Source: an uncultured Lachnospiraceae bacterium (GTDB taxonomy: Bacteria > Bacillota > Clostridia > Lachnospirales > Lachnospiraceae). From it: a DNA stretch of 64,000 bases. Positions 51,490 to 61,436 of this stretch are shown one piece after another. Each line of letters starts with the position of its first letter. Positions within the stretch are counted from its first letter, which is position 1. A program made the translations under genes and the position numbers. Location of the stretch: assembly GCA_900551895.1 (NCBI GenBank), contig URXX01000008.1, positions 1 to 64,000 on the forward strand, written 5' to 3'. The notes under the pieces were generated by a model. It saw only the letters and a program-made list of their open reading frames with translations, was not told where the DNA came from and ran no database searches.

Positions 51490-52480
51490 TGCAAATCGTG
51501 AAGAAGAGATTTGGGAAAGTTTTGCAAAGATAATTGATTTATGTGAACAAAAAGAAATAAATTTGTTGCTTATAGCGGGTGATTTGTTTCACCGCCAACC
51601 GTTATTGCGGGAATTGAAGGAAGTTGACTATCTGTTTTCCAAGTTGACAAAGACGAAAGTTGTATTTATAGCCGGAAATCACGATTATATCAGATGGAAT
51701 TCGTATTATAGGACATTTCGCTGGAGCAAAAATGTATTTCCTCTTTTCAGTGACAGGCTGGGTTGTGTAGAATTTCCGGAGTTTGAAACGGCGGTCTACG
51801 GGTTCAGTTATTATCAGAGGGAAATTACAGAGAGAAAATATGCAAAAGCAAAGGCTTGGAAGAAACAAAAAAATGAAATCCTTTTGGCACACGGCGGAGA
51901 TGAGAAACATATACCGATTAATAGAAATGAATTAGTTTCTTTAGAGTATGATTATATTGCATTAGGACATATCCATAAACAAATAAATATTGAAGAAAAC
52001 AAAATAGTTTACTCGGGGGCGTTAGAGCCGATTGATAAAAATGACGTGGGTATGCACGGTTATATTGAGGGCGAGATAAAAGACGGCAGAGTACTTGCCA
52101 AGTTTGTACCGTTTGCCATGCGTGAATACGTGCATATGCGGTTGGAAATGAACGATACAATAACGAATATGCAGTTGAAAGAAATTATAAAAGAGAGCAT
52201 AGAAAAGCGGGGAATAAAAAATATTTATAAAATTATTCTCTCCGGTTTTAGAAATACAGATATAGTATTTGATGTTTCAAATACAGATCCGTTTGGGAAT
52301 ATTTTGGAGATTGCAGACGAAACAAAACCGGCGTATCGTTTTGAAGAGTTGCGGGAAAAAAATAAAGACAACTTACTCGGAAAATATATTGAGAGTATGG
52401 GAAATTGTGAGCCGGACAGTTTAGAGTATATGGCTCTTTATGAGGGTGTGACGGCACTTTTAGAAACAAAGAAGGGATAA
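51425..52480 (+). CDS. SbcD/Mre11-type nuclease, YhaO-like
   Basis: The 351-residue protein has phosphoesterase motifs FIHIADVHLGA, LLIAGDLFH, VVFIAGNHDYIRW, ILLAHGG and IALGHIHKQ, of Mre11/SbcD nucleases that process DNA ends with manganese. Its C-terminal cap is typical of the YhaO type. It starts within the kinase gene and is followed after 7 bp by its Rad50-like partner, which supplies the ATPase. Probably involved in DNA repair. Confidence 0.9.
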   Translation: MKFIHIADVHLGAKADAGKKYSANREEEIWESFAKIIDLCEQKEINLLLIAGDLFHRQPLLRELKEVDYLFSKLTKTKVVFIAGNHDYIRWNSYYRTFRWSKNVFPLFSDRLGCVEFPEFETAVYGFSYYQREITERKYAKAKAWKKQKNEILLAHGGDEKHIPINRNELVSLEYDYIALGHIHKQINIEENKIVYSGALEPIDKNDVGMHGYIEGEIKDGRVLAKFVPFAMREYVHMRLEMNDTITNMQLKEIIKESIEKRGIKNIYKIILSGFRNTDIVFDVSNTDPFGNILEIADETKPAYRFEELREKNKDNLLGKYIESMGNCEPDSLEYMALYEGVTALLETKKG

Positions 52481-52487
52481 CGAGGGA

Positions 52488-53975
52488 ATGAAGTTACTGG
52501 AAACCATTATAAAAAATTTCGGGAAATTTTCAGGGAAGTCATGGGAATTTACGGAAGGAATAAATGTAATTTATGGTGAAAATGAATCGGGAAAGACAAC
52601 TTTGTATACATTTATTAAAAGTATGCTTTTTGGACTGGAAAGAGGAAGAGGACGCGCATCTTTAAATGATGAATTCAGTCAGTATGAACCGTGGGAAAAT
52701 CCGAACTTTTATTCCGGAATACTGCGATTTTCTTGTGGGAACAGAAAGTTTAGACTGGATAGGAATTTTGATAAATATTCTAAAAGTGTCAATCTGATTT
52801 GTGAAGACGACGGGGAAGAATTATCTGTGGAACAGGGAGATTTGCAGGTGCTTCTTGACGGACTGACACAGGAAGCGTTTGAAAATACGGTTTCTATCGG
52901 TCAGTTAAAAGTAAAGACAGATCAAAGTCTTGCAAACAGACTGCAGGATTATGCCACAAATTACTATACAACAGGTGACGGCGAAATCCATTTGGAAAAG
53001 GCGTTAAAGTGTCTGAACGGCAAGAAAAAAGAAGTGGAGAAACAATTTAAAGAAGAATTGATGAAGTCGGACAGAAAGCGTGAAGAGATTGCGTTGGAGT
53101 CATCATATGTTTGGCGCGATATTCATAAAATTGAACAGAAATTAGAAGCGATAGATGAAGAAATTCGAGTGAAAGAAGAGCAGGAGAAGAATACGGAGGA
53201 GAAGCCGAGATGGAGAGTTCACCCGCTGGAGGTATTAGGAATTCTTGTCTGTCTTGCGGCGATTTTTGTTTTTGTTCTTCGTCCGTGGAACTATCTTATT
53301 GTAATTGTAGGAGCGCTGGCGGAAGGGATTTATATTTGGAACAGAACAAAAGAGGGAAGAAAAAAAGAAGAACATATTGAAAATGAGAATGCAATCCGAA
53401 AATTACGCTGGGAGAGAAATCATGTTTTTGAGGAACTAAAAGAAAAACAGGTACAGCACAGCAATCTTGAAGAGCAGTTAGAGGAACTGCAGGGAGAGAA
53501 CGAGGAGCATAGAGATTGGAAACGTAAAAAAGAGGCGCTTGATTTGGCAGCTGAGAAATTAATTGAAGTTTCAAGCCATATGCAGAAAAGTCTCGGACAG
53601 GCGTTAAATGAGAGGACATCGGAGATTATCAGTCAGATTACAGGCGGGAAATATACCCGTATTTTTGTGGAGGATAATTTGAAAATCAGCCTTTTAACAA
53701 AAGAGAAAAAAATTCCTCTTGAAAGGGTAAGCAGAGGAACGATAGAACAGATTTATTTTGCACTTCGTATGGCATCGGTGGAAATTATGAATGAAGAGGA
53801 ATTTCCGGTTATATTGGACGAAACCTTTGCGTTTTACGATGAAAAAAGACTGCAGTATACATTAAAATGGCTGGCGGAAAATAAGAAACAGGTGCTATTG
53901 TTTACTTGTCAGAAAAGGGAAGAAGAACTGTTGGATAAAATGGGAATACCGTACACATATTATGAATGCAAATAA
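52488..53975 (+). CDS. Rad50/SbcC-like AAA ATPase with membrane insert (YhaN-like)
   Basis: The 495-residue protein opens IIKNFGKFSGKSW with Walker A YGENESGKTTLY, and closes with VSRGTIEQIYFALRMA (ABC signature in place of LSGGE) and VILDETFAFYD (Walker B/D-loop). In place of a long coiled coil is a short one interrupted by two hydrophobic segments (VLGILVCLAAIFVFVL, LIVIVGALAEGIYIW). This is the layout of YhaN-type partners of YhaO. It is predicted membrane-bound. Ends near a bidirectional terminator. Confidence 0.85.
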   Translation: MKLLETIIKNFGKFSGKSWEFTEGINVIYGENESGKTTLYTFIKSMLFGLERGRGRASLNDEFSQYEPWENPNFYSGILRFSCGNRKFRLDRNFDKYSKSVNLICEDDGEELSVEQGDLQVLLDGLTQEAFENTVSIGQLKVKTDQSLANRLQDYATNYYTTGDGEIHLEKALKCLNGKKKEVEKQFKEELMKSDRKREEIALESSYVWRDIHKIEQKLEAIDEEIRVKEEQEKNTEEKPRWRVHPLEVLGILVCLAAIFVFVLRPWNYLIVIVGALAEGIYIWNRTKEGRKKEEHIENENAIRKLRWERNHVFEELKEKQVQHSNLEEQLEELQGENEEHRDWKRKKEALDLAAEKLIEVSSHMQKSLGQALNERTSEIISQITGGKYTRIFVEDNLKISLLTKEKKIPLERVSRGTIEQIYFALRMASVEIMNEEEFPVILDETFAFYDEKRLQYTLKWLAENKKQVLLFTCQKREEELLDKMGIPYTYYECK

Positions 53976-54029
53976 AAAAAAGAGTGATACGTAACTATCA
54001 ATTAGGATAGAAGCGTACCACTCTTTTTT
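53975..54029. terminator. bidirectional terminator
   Basis: AAAAAAGAGTG and CACTCTTTTTT are the outer arms, with GTGATACG/CGTACCAC inside; T-runs on both strands. It separates the nuclease operon (+) from prs (-). Confidence 0.85.
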
Positions 54030-54036
54030 ATTCATC

Positions 54037-55221
54037 TTAGATACGTTCGCCGTTGCGGTATTTTTCAACGATATGCTGAATACGTTCGTTCGGGCTTAAA
54101 ATTGAACTGAGAGAACCGTCATGGTTCAATGTGTCGATAATTAAAGCGATATATTTGCTCATATCACAGTTAATGTAATATGGTTTGCTCAATAACTCAG
54201 GTGTCTGATAAATTAAGTTTGTTGTTAAGATACCGTGGATAATACCTTCTTCGTATGCCTTGTCAAATTTTGAAAGACCATTTGTAAATAAGCCGAATGT
54301 TGCAGCGGCAAAAATACGTTTTGCTTTTCTTCTCTTTAATTCTGTTGCAACATCAATGATACTGTCCCCTGAAGAAATCATATCGTCGATGATGATAACA
54401 TCTTTTCCTTCCACGTCAGAACCTAAAAATTCGTGAGCAACGATTGGGTTACGTCCGTCTACGATTTGTGTGTAGTCACGGCGTTTGTAGAACATACCCA
54501 TATCAAGACCAAGAACGTTTGCAAGGTAAACGGCACGGCTTGTACCACCTTCGTCAGGGCTGATAGCCATCATGTGTTTGCTGTCAATCTGCAAATCAGG
54601 CACTGCACGGAGAAGTCCTTTAATAAACTGATAAGTTGGACGGATTGTTTCAAATCCGCTGAGCGGAATTGCATTTTGTACACGAGGGTCATGCGCATCG
54701 AAAGTGATGATGTTGTCTACGCCCATGTGAACAAGTTCCTGCAAAGCAAGGGCACAGTCCAAAGATTCTCGGCTGCTTCTCTTGTGCTGACGGCTCTCGT
54801 AAAGGAATGGCATGATAACATTGATACGGCGTCCTTTTCCTCCGATAGCGGCAATAATTCTTTTTAAGTTCTGGAAATGGTCATCAGGTGACATATGGTT
54901 TACATGACCTGAGAGTGAGTAAGTTAAACTGTAATTACAAACGTCAACCATAAGATATAAATCTTTACCTCTTACAGATTCGTTGATGATACCTTTTGCT
55001 TCTCCTGAACCAAAACGTGGAACTCTGGCATCAATAAGGTAAGAGTCTTTTTTGTATCCTGTGAAAACTTCAGATGCAGAAATATCCTGTGTGCTTTCAT
55101 TACGCCATTTTACAAGATAGTCATTTACCTTATTTCCTAACTCTTGGCAGCCGTCAACGGCAATAAGACCAAGTGCTCCTACAGGGATGTTTTCTAAGTT
55201 GCGTTCTTTTCGGTGTAACAT
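54037..55221 (-). CDS. prs: ribose-phosphate pyrophosphokinase
   Basis: The 394-residue protein has PFLYESRQHKRSS, ITFDAHDPRVQNAI, and the PRPP-binding VIIIDDMISSGDSI. It makes PRPP from ribose-5-phosphate and ATP for nucleotide, His and Trp synthesis. It is longer than the usual 310-320 residues, with an extended N-terminus, a feature of clostridial forms. Its ATG overlaps the dnaI stop. Confidence 0.9.
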   Translation of the reverse strand: MLHRKERNLENIPVGALGLIAVDGCQELGNKVNDYLVKWRNESTQDISASEVFTGYKKDSYLIDARVPRFGSGEAKGIINESVRGKDLYLMVDVCNYSLTYSLSGHVNHMSPDDHFQNLKRIIAAIGGKGRRINVIMPFLYESRQHKRSSRESLDCALALQELVHMGVDNIITFDAHDPRVQNAIPLSGFETIRPTYQFIKGLLRAVPDLQIDSKHMMAISPDEGGTSRAVYLANVLGLDMGMFYKRRDYTQIVDGRNPIVAHEFLGSDVEGKDVIIIDDMISSGDSIIDVATELKRRKAKRIFAAATFGLFTNGLSKFDKAYEEGIIHGILTTNLIYQTPELLSKPYYINCDMSKYIALIIDTLNHDGSLSSILSPNERIQHIVEKYRNGERI

Positions 55222-56216
55222 TAGTTTGCCTCCATATTCATTAGTTTCTTTTTCAGACGAATGTCATCGCCTATGAGTTTTAAAAGTTTGTAGTTACTTG
55301 TAATGCGTGAGAATGTACGCTGTGAATAGTAATCCGAAAAAGTTTCCAGTGCAAGGTTTGTTGAAATAATAGTAGATTTCTTTTTCAGCAGACGTTCATT
55401 CAGGCATAAAAATAATTGTGAAGTAGTGAACGAATTGGATAATTCAGTTCCTAAATCATCAATAATTAACAAATCACAGTCGAAGATATGAGAGTTCATC
55501 ACTTCGGCGGTTTCATCTCTTCCGAACTTACTCTTTTCAAAAATGTTGAAGAGTTCAAATGCAGTAAAATAAATTACGGAATAAGATTTATCAATGAGTT
55601 CTTTTGCAATGCAGTTGGAAAGAAATGTTTTTCCTACGCCCGTATCTCCGTAGAGAAACAGGTTTTCAAAGTCTTCTCCAAATCTTTCAACAAAATCAAC
55701 GCAGATTCGGTGTGCCTTTCTAATGGCGGTTAATGATGACAAACCGCTTTTTGCATCGACAAAATTATCAGAATAGTAATCAAAAGAAAAGGTATCGAAA
55801 TTTTCCTTTTTCAGAATTTCTTTCAGATTAGACTGTGTATATAAAAGGTCAATGGTTGCCTGTTTAAAGCAAATACATTTTTCGTTGCCAATATATCCGG
55901 TATCTTTGCATAGAGGACATTCGTATACCGGCTCAAGATAGTTTTCGGGATAGCCGTTCTGTTTGAGCAATTCCGACTTTTCGCGGCATAAAGTATCCAG
56001 TTGTACACGAAACTCTTCTAAAGCATGTGTGTCGCCGTCAAGTAGTTTGCGGGCGTGTTTAACCCCGAGCATAGAAATAGAATCCTCAAGTTCTTTGAAC
56101 TTGGGAATCTTTTCGTAAATTTCATTATAGCGTTGCGTCAAAATATTCTGACTGTGTAACTGTTTTTGCTCATAGTTACGCATAATCATATCATGTTGAG
56201 CGTTTCTTAATGCCAC
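55221..56216 (-). CDS. dnaI: DnaI/DnaC-like helicase loader
   Basis: The 331-residue protein starts with GTG after GGAGAG. An N-terminal helical region contains YECPLCKDTGYIGNEKCIC, a zinc-binding set. The AAA+ domain has GDTGVGKTFLSNCIA (Walker A), LLIIDDLGTE (Walker B) and RITSNYKLLKL (sensor). It loads the replicative helicase at the origin or restart forks. It lies directly after the DnaD-domain gene. Confidence 0.92.
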   Translation of the reverse strand: MALRNAQHDMIMRNYEQKQLHSQNILTQRYNEIYEKIPKFKELEDSISMLGVKHARKLLDGDTHALEEFRVQLDTLCREKSELLKQNGYPENYLEPVYECPLCKDTGYIGNEKCICFKQATIDLLYTQSNLKEILKKENFDTFSFDYYSDNFVDAKSGLSSLTAIRKAHRICVDFVERFGEDFENLFLYGDTGVGKTFLSNCIAKELIDKSYSVIYFTAFELFNIFEKSKFGRDETAEVMNSHIFDCDLLIIDDLGTELSNSFTTSQLFLCLNERLLKKKSTIISTNLALETFSDYYSQRTFSRITSNYKLLKLIGDDIRLKKKLMNMEAN

Positions 56217-56235
56217 GATACTCTCCTTTTACTGT

Positions 56236-57288
56236 TTATTGGCTTAAAAGTTGCTTTTCCAAAGAATCGTAATCGTAAGTACGACCTTCAAAGTTGTTAA
56301 ATTTGTTTTTCACAACAGGTTTTGTTTCTGCTCTTCGGCGGACAACAGTCTGACGGTGAGCAGAGTCCAAACGTTTCAAATCAGAGAGATGATGTACGTT
56401 GGACGCAATCCATTTTTTTAAAATGGAATCGGTATATTCAAAACTTGGCTGGTGCAATTTCGCCATTGTGCGATTGCAAGCCTCAATAATTAAATCTAAA
56501 CTAAATCCGTATTCTTCCGTCCATTTTTTAATATATGCCAATTCCGGTGCGGCAGCGGCGCGTCCTTTAATTCCAAAAGCATTTAAAATGGAATAACAGT
56601 TTTTATTATAAAACTTAGAACTGTTTCTTGCCTGTTCTACCGTTGTAATATGCTCTTCGGACCATGCAAGAGCCACTTTTTGAATGTAATGCATACTCTT
56701 ATGTCCGTTTTCCACACAGTATTCAATTAAATATTCTACAAGATCTGCGGAAAAATGCAAGGTGTCATAAAAATATGTAATGGCTTCAATATCCGTTCCG
56801 GATAATGTTTTCCCAAGATACTGTTCAGCAATAAATAACAGTGATTTTAACTCTTTGCGATTTTTAAACTGTTCAATGTTGGAAGTTTTCGGAACAGGTT
56901 TTTCCTCGACAACTTCTTCCTGCATAACGACAGGAGTAGGTTCGATGACAACCTCCGGCTCTTCAACTTTAACCTCTTCGCAAATTTCTGTCGGTTCATC
57001 GCCCATACTGATACCCTCAATTTCGTTATCGGAATCGTAGGTAAGGGAAATCAGCCCTTCCTTTTCCCAATATTTCAAAGCACGTAAAATATCTTTCTCC
57101 GTATTCTCAAGACAATCGGCGATAGCGGAGATTGTCACGGTTGTACACGGGTTTTGCAAATGGCGGAGTAAGAACAAATATACTTTCACATACTCCCCGT
57201 TTGCACGTGCCATATAATTGTCGATAAAATCATTCTCAATCCATGTGGAATTCATCTGAAGATGATTGTGTAATTTTAATGCTTTCAT
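56236..57288 (-). CDS. DnaD-domain replication initiation protein
   Basis: The 350-residue protein has an N-terminal winged helix (residues 1-90, for example TISAIADCLENTEKDILRAL), an acidic linker rich in Glu/Val/Pro, and two DnaD-like C-terminal regions (about 150-220 and 235-310; FGIKGRAAAAPELAYIKKW, SILKKWIASNVHH). It assists helicase loading with DnaI next to it. In B. subtilis DnaB/DnaD play this role; this gene could be either, so I leave the symbol empty. Confidence 0.85.
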   Translation of the reverse strand: MKALKLHNHLQMNSTWIENDFIDNYMARANGEYVKVYLFLLRHLQNPCTTVTISAIADCLENTEKDILRALKYWEKEGLISLTYDSDNEIEGISMGDEPTEICEEVKVEEPEVVIEPTPVVMQEEVVEEKPVPKTSNIEQFKNRKELKSLLFIAEQYLGKTLSGTDIEAITYFYDTLHFSADLVEYLIEYCVENGHKSMHYIQKVALAWSEEHITTVEQARNSSKFYNKNCYSILNAFGIKGRAAAAPELAYIKKWTEEYGFSLDLIIEACNRTMAKLHQPSFEYTDSILKKWIASNVHHLSDLKRLDSAHRQTVVRRRAETKPVVKNKFNNFEGRTYDYDSLEKQLLSQ

Positions 57289-57427
57289 TGTATCTTTACC
57301 CCTTCAAAAAGTAAGTTCTTCTTCGTTCGTATGCGTATTATAACATTATATCGGCACAGGACAAAGAACTTTTCGGTGGAAAACTTGGCTTTTTTGTGGA
57401 TAAAAAAATTGTGGATAATGGGGATAA

Positions 57428-58813
57428 CTATGTGGAAAGTAACGATTCTCCAATGTTTACAACGTCTCCGGCACCCATAGTTATCAACAAATCATCGTGG
57501 ATACAGTGTTTAAGCACGAAGTTTTCCACAGACTCAAAGTCAGGAAAATAGTGTACGTCTGTCCCTGATTTTTTAATTTCTTCAGCGAGAAGTTCAGAGG
57601 ACATTCCCAAAGTATCCGTTTCCCTTGCGGCATAAATATCAACGAGAAGAACATGGTCCGCCAGAGAAAGAGCCTTTGCAAATTCATGGAAGAATGCTTT
57701 TGTTCTCGTGTAAGTATGCGGTTGGAAAATACACCACGTTTCTCTGTGCGGATAATGTTTTACCGAAGAAAGTGTTGCTGTGATTTCTGTCGGATGATGA
57801 GCGTAGTCATCGATAATTGTAAATCCGTTTCGTTCACCTTTGTATTCAAAACGTCTGTCTGTTCCGGAGAAAGACAAAAGTCCTTTTTTAATAGATTCTA
57901 AAGAAACTTCGGTAAGTTCGCCTACCGCAATGGCTGCTAGGGCATTGGACACATTATGTTCTCCCGTAACGGAAAGAGAAATCCGGTCAACAAACTCTCC
58001 AAAACGATAGAAATCAAAAGAAGTACAGCCTGTTTCATTATAAGTAATATTTTTCGCACAATAGTCATAATCGCCGTTCAGACCGTAAGTCAGTATACGG
58101 CAGGTCAGCCCATCCGTGATAGCGTTTATATTTTCAATTTCACCGTTAATGATAAGCGTTCCCTCTTCATTTTGAGGAAGTAACTGTGCAAAACGGTGGA
58201 AAGAATGACGAATATCGTCAATATCTTTGAAAAAGTCCATATGGTCTTCTTCTACATTTAAAATAATACTGATTTTCGGCAGAAAATGCAGAAAACTGTT
58301 TGTATATTCGCAGGCTTCCGTAACAAATACGCCTGAGTTGCCGACACGGATATTGCCGTTGATTGCTTTTAAAATACCTCCTACGGAAATCGTAGGGTCT
58401 TTCTCTCCCTCCAAAAGGACGTGGGATAACATGGAAGTTGTTGTTGTCTTTCCGTGTGTTCCGGAAACTGCGATAGGGCATTCATAGTTTGTCATCAACT
58501 GTCCGAGAAGTTCGGCGCGGGATAACATTGGAATGTTCTGACGAACGGCTTCCGCAAATTCTTCGTTATCTTCATGAATGGCAGCGGTGTAAACGACAAC
58601 ATCAATTTCGTCAATAATGTTAGATGCTTTTTGACCGTAGAAAATAGTTGCGCCTTTGCCTGTAAGATGCTCAGTCAGTGCGGATTCTTTATTATCTGAA
58701 CCGGAAACGGTAAATCCTTCTTTTAACAAAATTTCAGCCAAACCGCTCATACTGATTCCACCGATACCGATAAAATGTACATGGATTGGCTTTCTAAAAT
58801 CAATTTTATACAT
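57428..58813 (-). CDS. murC: UDP-N-acetylmuramate-L-alanine ligase
   Basis: ATG at 58813 after GGGGAGC. The 461-residue protein has HFIGIGGISMSGLAEIL (nucleotide fold), SGTHGKTTTTSM (ATP P-loop), EACEYTNSFLHF, LNVEEDHMD, DDYAHHPTEI and FQPHTYTR, the ordered motifs of MurC. It adds L-Ala to UDP-MurNAc in cell wall synthesis. Separated from the dnaD gene by 140 bp containing no gene. Confidence 0.97.
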   Translation of the reverse strand: MYKIDFRKPIHVHFIGIGGISMSGLAEILLKEGFTVSGSDNKESALTEHLTGKGATIFYGQKASNIIDEIDVVVYTAAIHEDNEEFAEAVRQNIPMLSRAELLGQLMTNYECPIAVSGTHGKTTTTSMLSHVLLEGEKDPTISVGGILKAINGNIRVGNSGVFVTEACEYTNSFLHFLPKISIILNVEEDHMDFFKDIDDIRHSFHRFAQLLPQNEEGTLIINGEIENINAITDGLTCRILTYGLNGDYDYCAKNITYNETGCTSFDFYRFGEFVDRISLSVTGEHNVSNALAAIAVGELTEVSLESIKKGLLSFSGTDRRFEYKGERNGFTIIDDYAHHPTEITATLSSVKHYPHRETWCIFQPHTYTRTKAFFHEFAKALSLADHVLLVDIYAARETDTLGMSSELLAEEIKKSGTDVHYFPDFESVENFVLKHCIHDDLLITMGAGDVVNIGESLLST

Positions 58814-58967
58814 AAAAATGCTCCCCATTCTTCTTTTTTACATTTTTAAACATATTTTATAGTCTACCTTTATATTATAACTATTGTAGGATAAAATGCC
58901 AAGCCATTTCTTTTTGTGATATTTGTATGAAAAAAGAAAAAAAGATTTAAAAATTTTGTAAAAAACG

Positions 58968-58996
58968 TTCACGTACTGGCTTGCGTATGCTATAAT
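58968..58996 (+). promoter_or_regulatory. glgC promoter
   Basis: TTCACG (58968-58973), 17 bp, TATAAT (58991-58996). The -10 is perfect, the -35 weak. The ATG of glgC follows 31 bp later with GGAAGGGGCG. Confidence 0.65.
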
Positions 58997-59026
58997 AAAA
59001 TTATTATTACTGGAAGGGGCGATGAC

Positions 59027-60298
59027 ATGATAAAAAAAGAAATGATAGCAATGCTTTTAGCAGGCGGACAGGGCAGCAGACTGGGAGTTTTAACGGCAAA
59101 AGTAGCAAAGCCGGCAGTCTCATTCGGTGGGAAATACAGAATTATAGATTTTCCGCTGAGCAACTGTATCAACTCCGGAATTGATACGGTAGGAGTATTG
59201 ACTCAGTATCAGCCATTAAGATTAAACACGCATATCGGAATCGGAATACCGTGGGATTTAGACCGTAATGTAGGAGGGGTAACCGTATTGCCGCCGTACG
59301 AAAAGAGTACAAGCAGTGAGTGGTATACGGGAACGGCAAACGCCATTTATCAAAATTTAGATTATATGAGCGCATACAATCCGGATTATGTATTGATTTT
59401 ATCCGGTGACCACATATATAAAATGGATTATGAAGTTATGCTTGATTTTCATAAGGAAAACAACGCGGATGTTACGATAGCGGCAATGCCTGTACCGTTG
59501 GAGGAAGCAAGCCGTTTTGGAATTGTAATTACGGATGATGAGGGTAAAATCGAGGACTTTGAAGAAAAACCGGCACAGCCTAGAAGTAATCTCGCTTCTA
59601 TGGGTATTTATATTTTCAGTTGGCCTGTCTTAAAAGAAGCGTTACAGGAGTTGTCAAGCCAGCCGAACTGTGACTTTGGAAAACACATTATTCCGTACTG
59701 TCACAGTAAAAATCAGAGATTATTTGCGTATGAGTACAACGGATATTGGAAAGACGTCGGAACATTAAGTTCATATTGGGAAGCAAATATGGAATTGATT
59801 GATATTATCCCTGAGTTTAATCTGTATGAAGAATTTTGGAAAATCTACACAAATTCAGGTGTGCTTCCGCCAAACTATGTTTCGGATCAATCGGCAGTGG
59901 AGAGAAGCATTATTTGCAACGGTGCAAGTATTTACGGTGAAGTACATAATTCTATTCTCGGTTCAAGAGTATGGATTGGGAAAGGAACGATTATAAGGGA
60001 TTCCATTATTATGAATGAAACGGAAATCGGCGAGAACTGTGTAGTGGACAAGGCGATTATTGCCGAAAATGTAAAAGTCGGGGATAACGTCACTATCGGA
60101 ATTGGAAGTGATAAGCCGAATAAGATGCGTCCGGATATTTATAATTCAGGATTAGCGACAATAGGAGAGAAGAGCGTAATTCCGTCAGATGTACAAATTG
60201 GGAAAAATACCGCCCTTAGTGGTGTGACATCAAAAGAAGATTACATAGGTGGAGTGCTTGAAAGTGGTGAAACATTAATAAAGGCAGGTGAAAGATAG
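59027..60298 (+). CDS. glgC: glucose-1-phosphate adenylyltransferase
   Basis: The 423-residue protein has LLAGGQGSRLGVLTAKVAKP (nucleotide-binding loop), FPLSNCINSGI, ILSGDHIYKMDYE, EEKPAQPRSNLASMGIYIF and a C-terminal left-handed beta helix (GENCVVDKAIIAENVKVGDN). It makes ADP-glucose, the first committed step in glycogen synthesis, and forms a complex with GlgD, whose gene starts 2 bp later. Confidence 0.97.
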   Translation: MIKKEMIAMLLAGGQGSRLGVLTAKVAKPAVSFGGKYRIIDFPLSNCINSGIDTVGVLTQYQPLRLNTHIGIGIPWDLDRNVGGVTVLPPYEKSTSSEWYTGTANAIYQNLDYMSAYNPDYVLILSGDHIYKMDYEVMLDFHKENNADVTIAAMPVPLEEASRFGIVITDDEGKIEDFEEKPAQPRSNLASMGIYIFSWPVLKEALQELSSQPNCDFGKHIIPYCHSKNQRLFAYEYNGYWKDVGTLSSYWEANMELIDIIPEFNLYEEFWKIYTNSGVLPPNYVSDQSAVERSIICNGASIYGEVHNSILGSRVWIGKGTIIRDSIIMNETEIGENCVVDKAIIAENVKVGDNVTIGIGSDKPNKMRPDIYNSGLATIGEKSVIPSDVQIGKNTALSGVTSKEDYIGGVLESGETLIKAGER

Positions 60299-60300
60299 GT

Positions 60301-61419
60301 ATGAGAGCAGTAGGTATTATTTTAGCAGGTGGTAACAACAACAGAATGAAGGAACTGACGAATAAACGTGCGGTTGCGGCAATGCCTGTTGCGGGAAGTT
60401 ACAGATGTATTGACTTTGCGCTCAGCAATATGACTAATTCTAATATACAGAAAGTGGCAGTGCTGACACAGTATAATGCAAGGTCTTTAAATGAACATAT
60501 GAATTCATCAAAATGGTGGAATTTCGGAAGAAAACAGGGAGGTCTGTATGTATTTACACCTACCATTACAAAGGACAACGGTTATTGGTACAGAGGAACG
60601 GCAGATGCCATTCACCAAAATCTTGATTTTTTGAAGAAATCACACGAGCCGTATGTCATCATCACTTCGGCGGACGCGGTTTATAAATTGGACTACAATG
60701 AGGTTTTGGAATATCACATTAGAAAACAGGCTGATATTACAGTTGTATGCAAAGACTTAGAGCCGGGGGATAATGCAAGACGTTACGGAACAATCAAGAT
60801 GAATGAAGACTGTCTGATTGAAGAGTTTGAGGAGAAACCGATGCTGGCAAAATCAAGAACGATTTCTACGGGAATTTATGTTCTTCGCAGAAGACAGTTG
60901 ATTGATTTAATCGAAAAGGCAGCGGAGGAAGAAAATTATGATTTTGTAACGGATATTTTAATTCGTTATAAAAATGTAAAGAAAATTTACGGGTATAAGA
61001 TTAAAAACTATTGGAGTAATATTTCAACAGTAGATGCTTATTACAAGACAAATATGGATTTCTTAAAACCTGAGGTGCGTGAGTATTTCTTCCATGAATT
61101 ACCGCGAGTTTACTCTAAGGTGAGCGATTTACCGCCGGCAAAATATAATCCGGGGGCAGTTGTAAAAAATAGTTTGGTAGCGAGCGGAAGTATTATAAAC
61201 GGTACGGTTGAAAATTCCATTCTATTTAAAAAAGTATTTGTTGGAAATAATTGTATTATTAAAAATTCAATCATTTTGAATGACGTTTATCTTGGGGATA
61301 ATACATATATTGAAAACTGTATTGTGGAAAGCAGAGATACGATTCGTGCCAATACCCGCTACATAGGTGAGGACGGAATAAAGGTTGTAGTAGAAAAAAA
61401 TGAGAGATATACATTATAA
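60301..61419 (+). CDS. glgD: GlgD, regulatory partner of GlgC
   Basis: The 372-residue protein follows GlgC in fold: ILAGGNNNRMKELTNKRAV (loop with changed residues), ALSNMTNSNIQKVAVLTQ, ITSADAVYKLDYN, EEKPMLAKSRTISTGIYVL and a beta helix. The loss of key catalytic residues is typical of GlgD, which is an inactive subunit that changes GlgC activity in Firmicutes. Confidence 0.95.
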   Translation: MRAVGIILAGGNNNRMKELTNKRAVAAMPVAGSYRCIDFALSNMTNSNIQKVAVLTQYNARSLNEHMNSSKWWNFGRKQGGLYVFTPTITKDNGYWYRGTADAIHQNLDFLKKSHEPYVIITSADAVYKLDYNEVLEYHIRKQADITVVCKDLEPGDNARRYGTIKMNEDCLIEEFEEKPMLAKSRTISTGIYVLRRRQLIDLIEKAAEEENYDFVTDILIRYKNVKKIYGYKIKNYWSNISTVDAYYKTNMDFLKPEVREYFFHELPRVYSKVSDLPPAKYNPGAVVKNSLVASGSIINGTVENSILFKKVFVGNNCIIKNSIILNDVYLGDNTYIENCIVESRDTIRANTRYIGEDGIKVVVEKNERYTL

Positions 61420-61436
61420 TTAAGGAGGCAAAAGAT

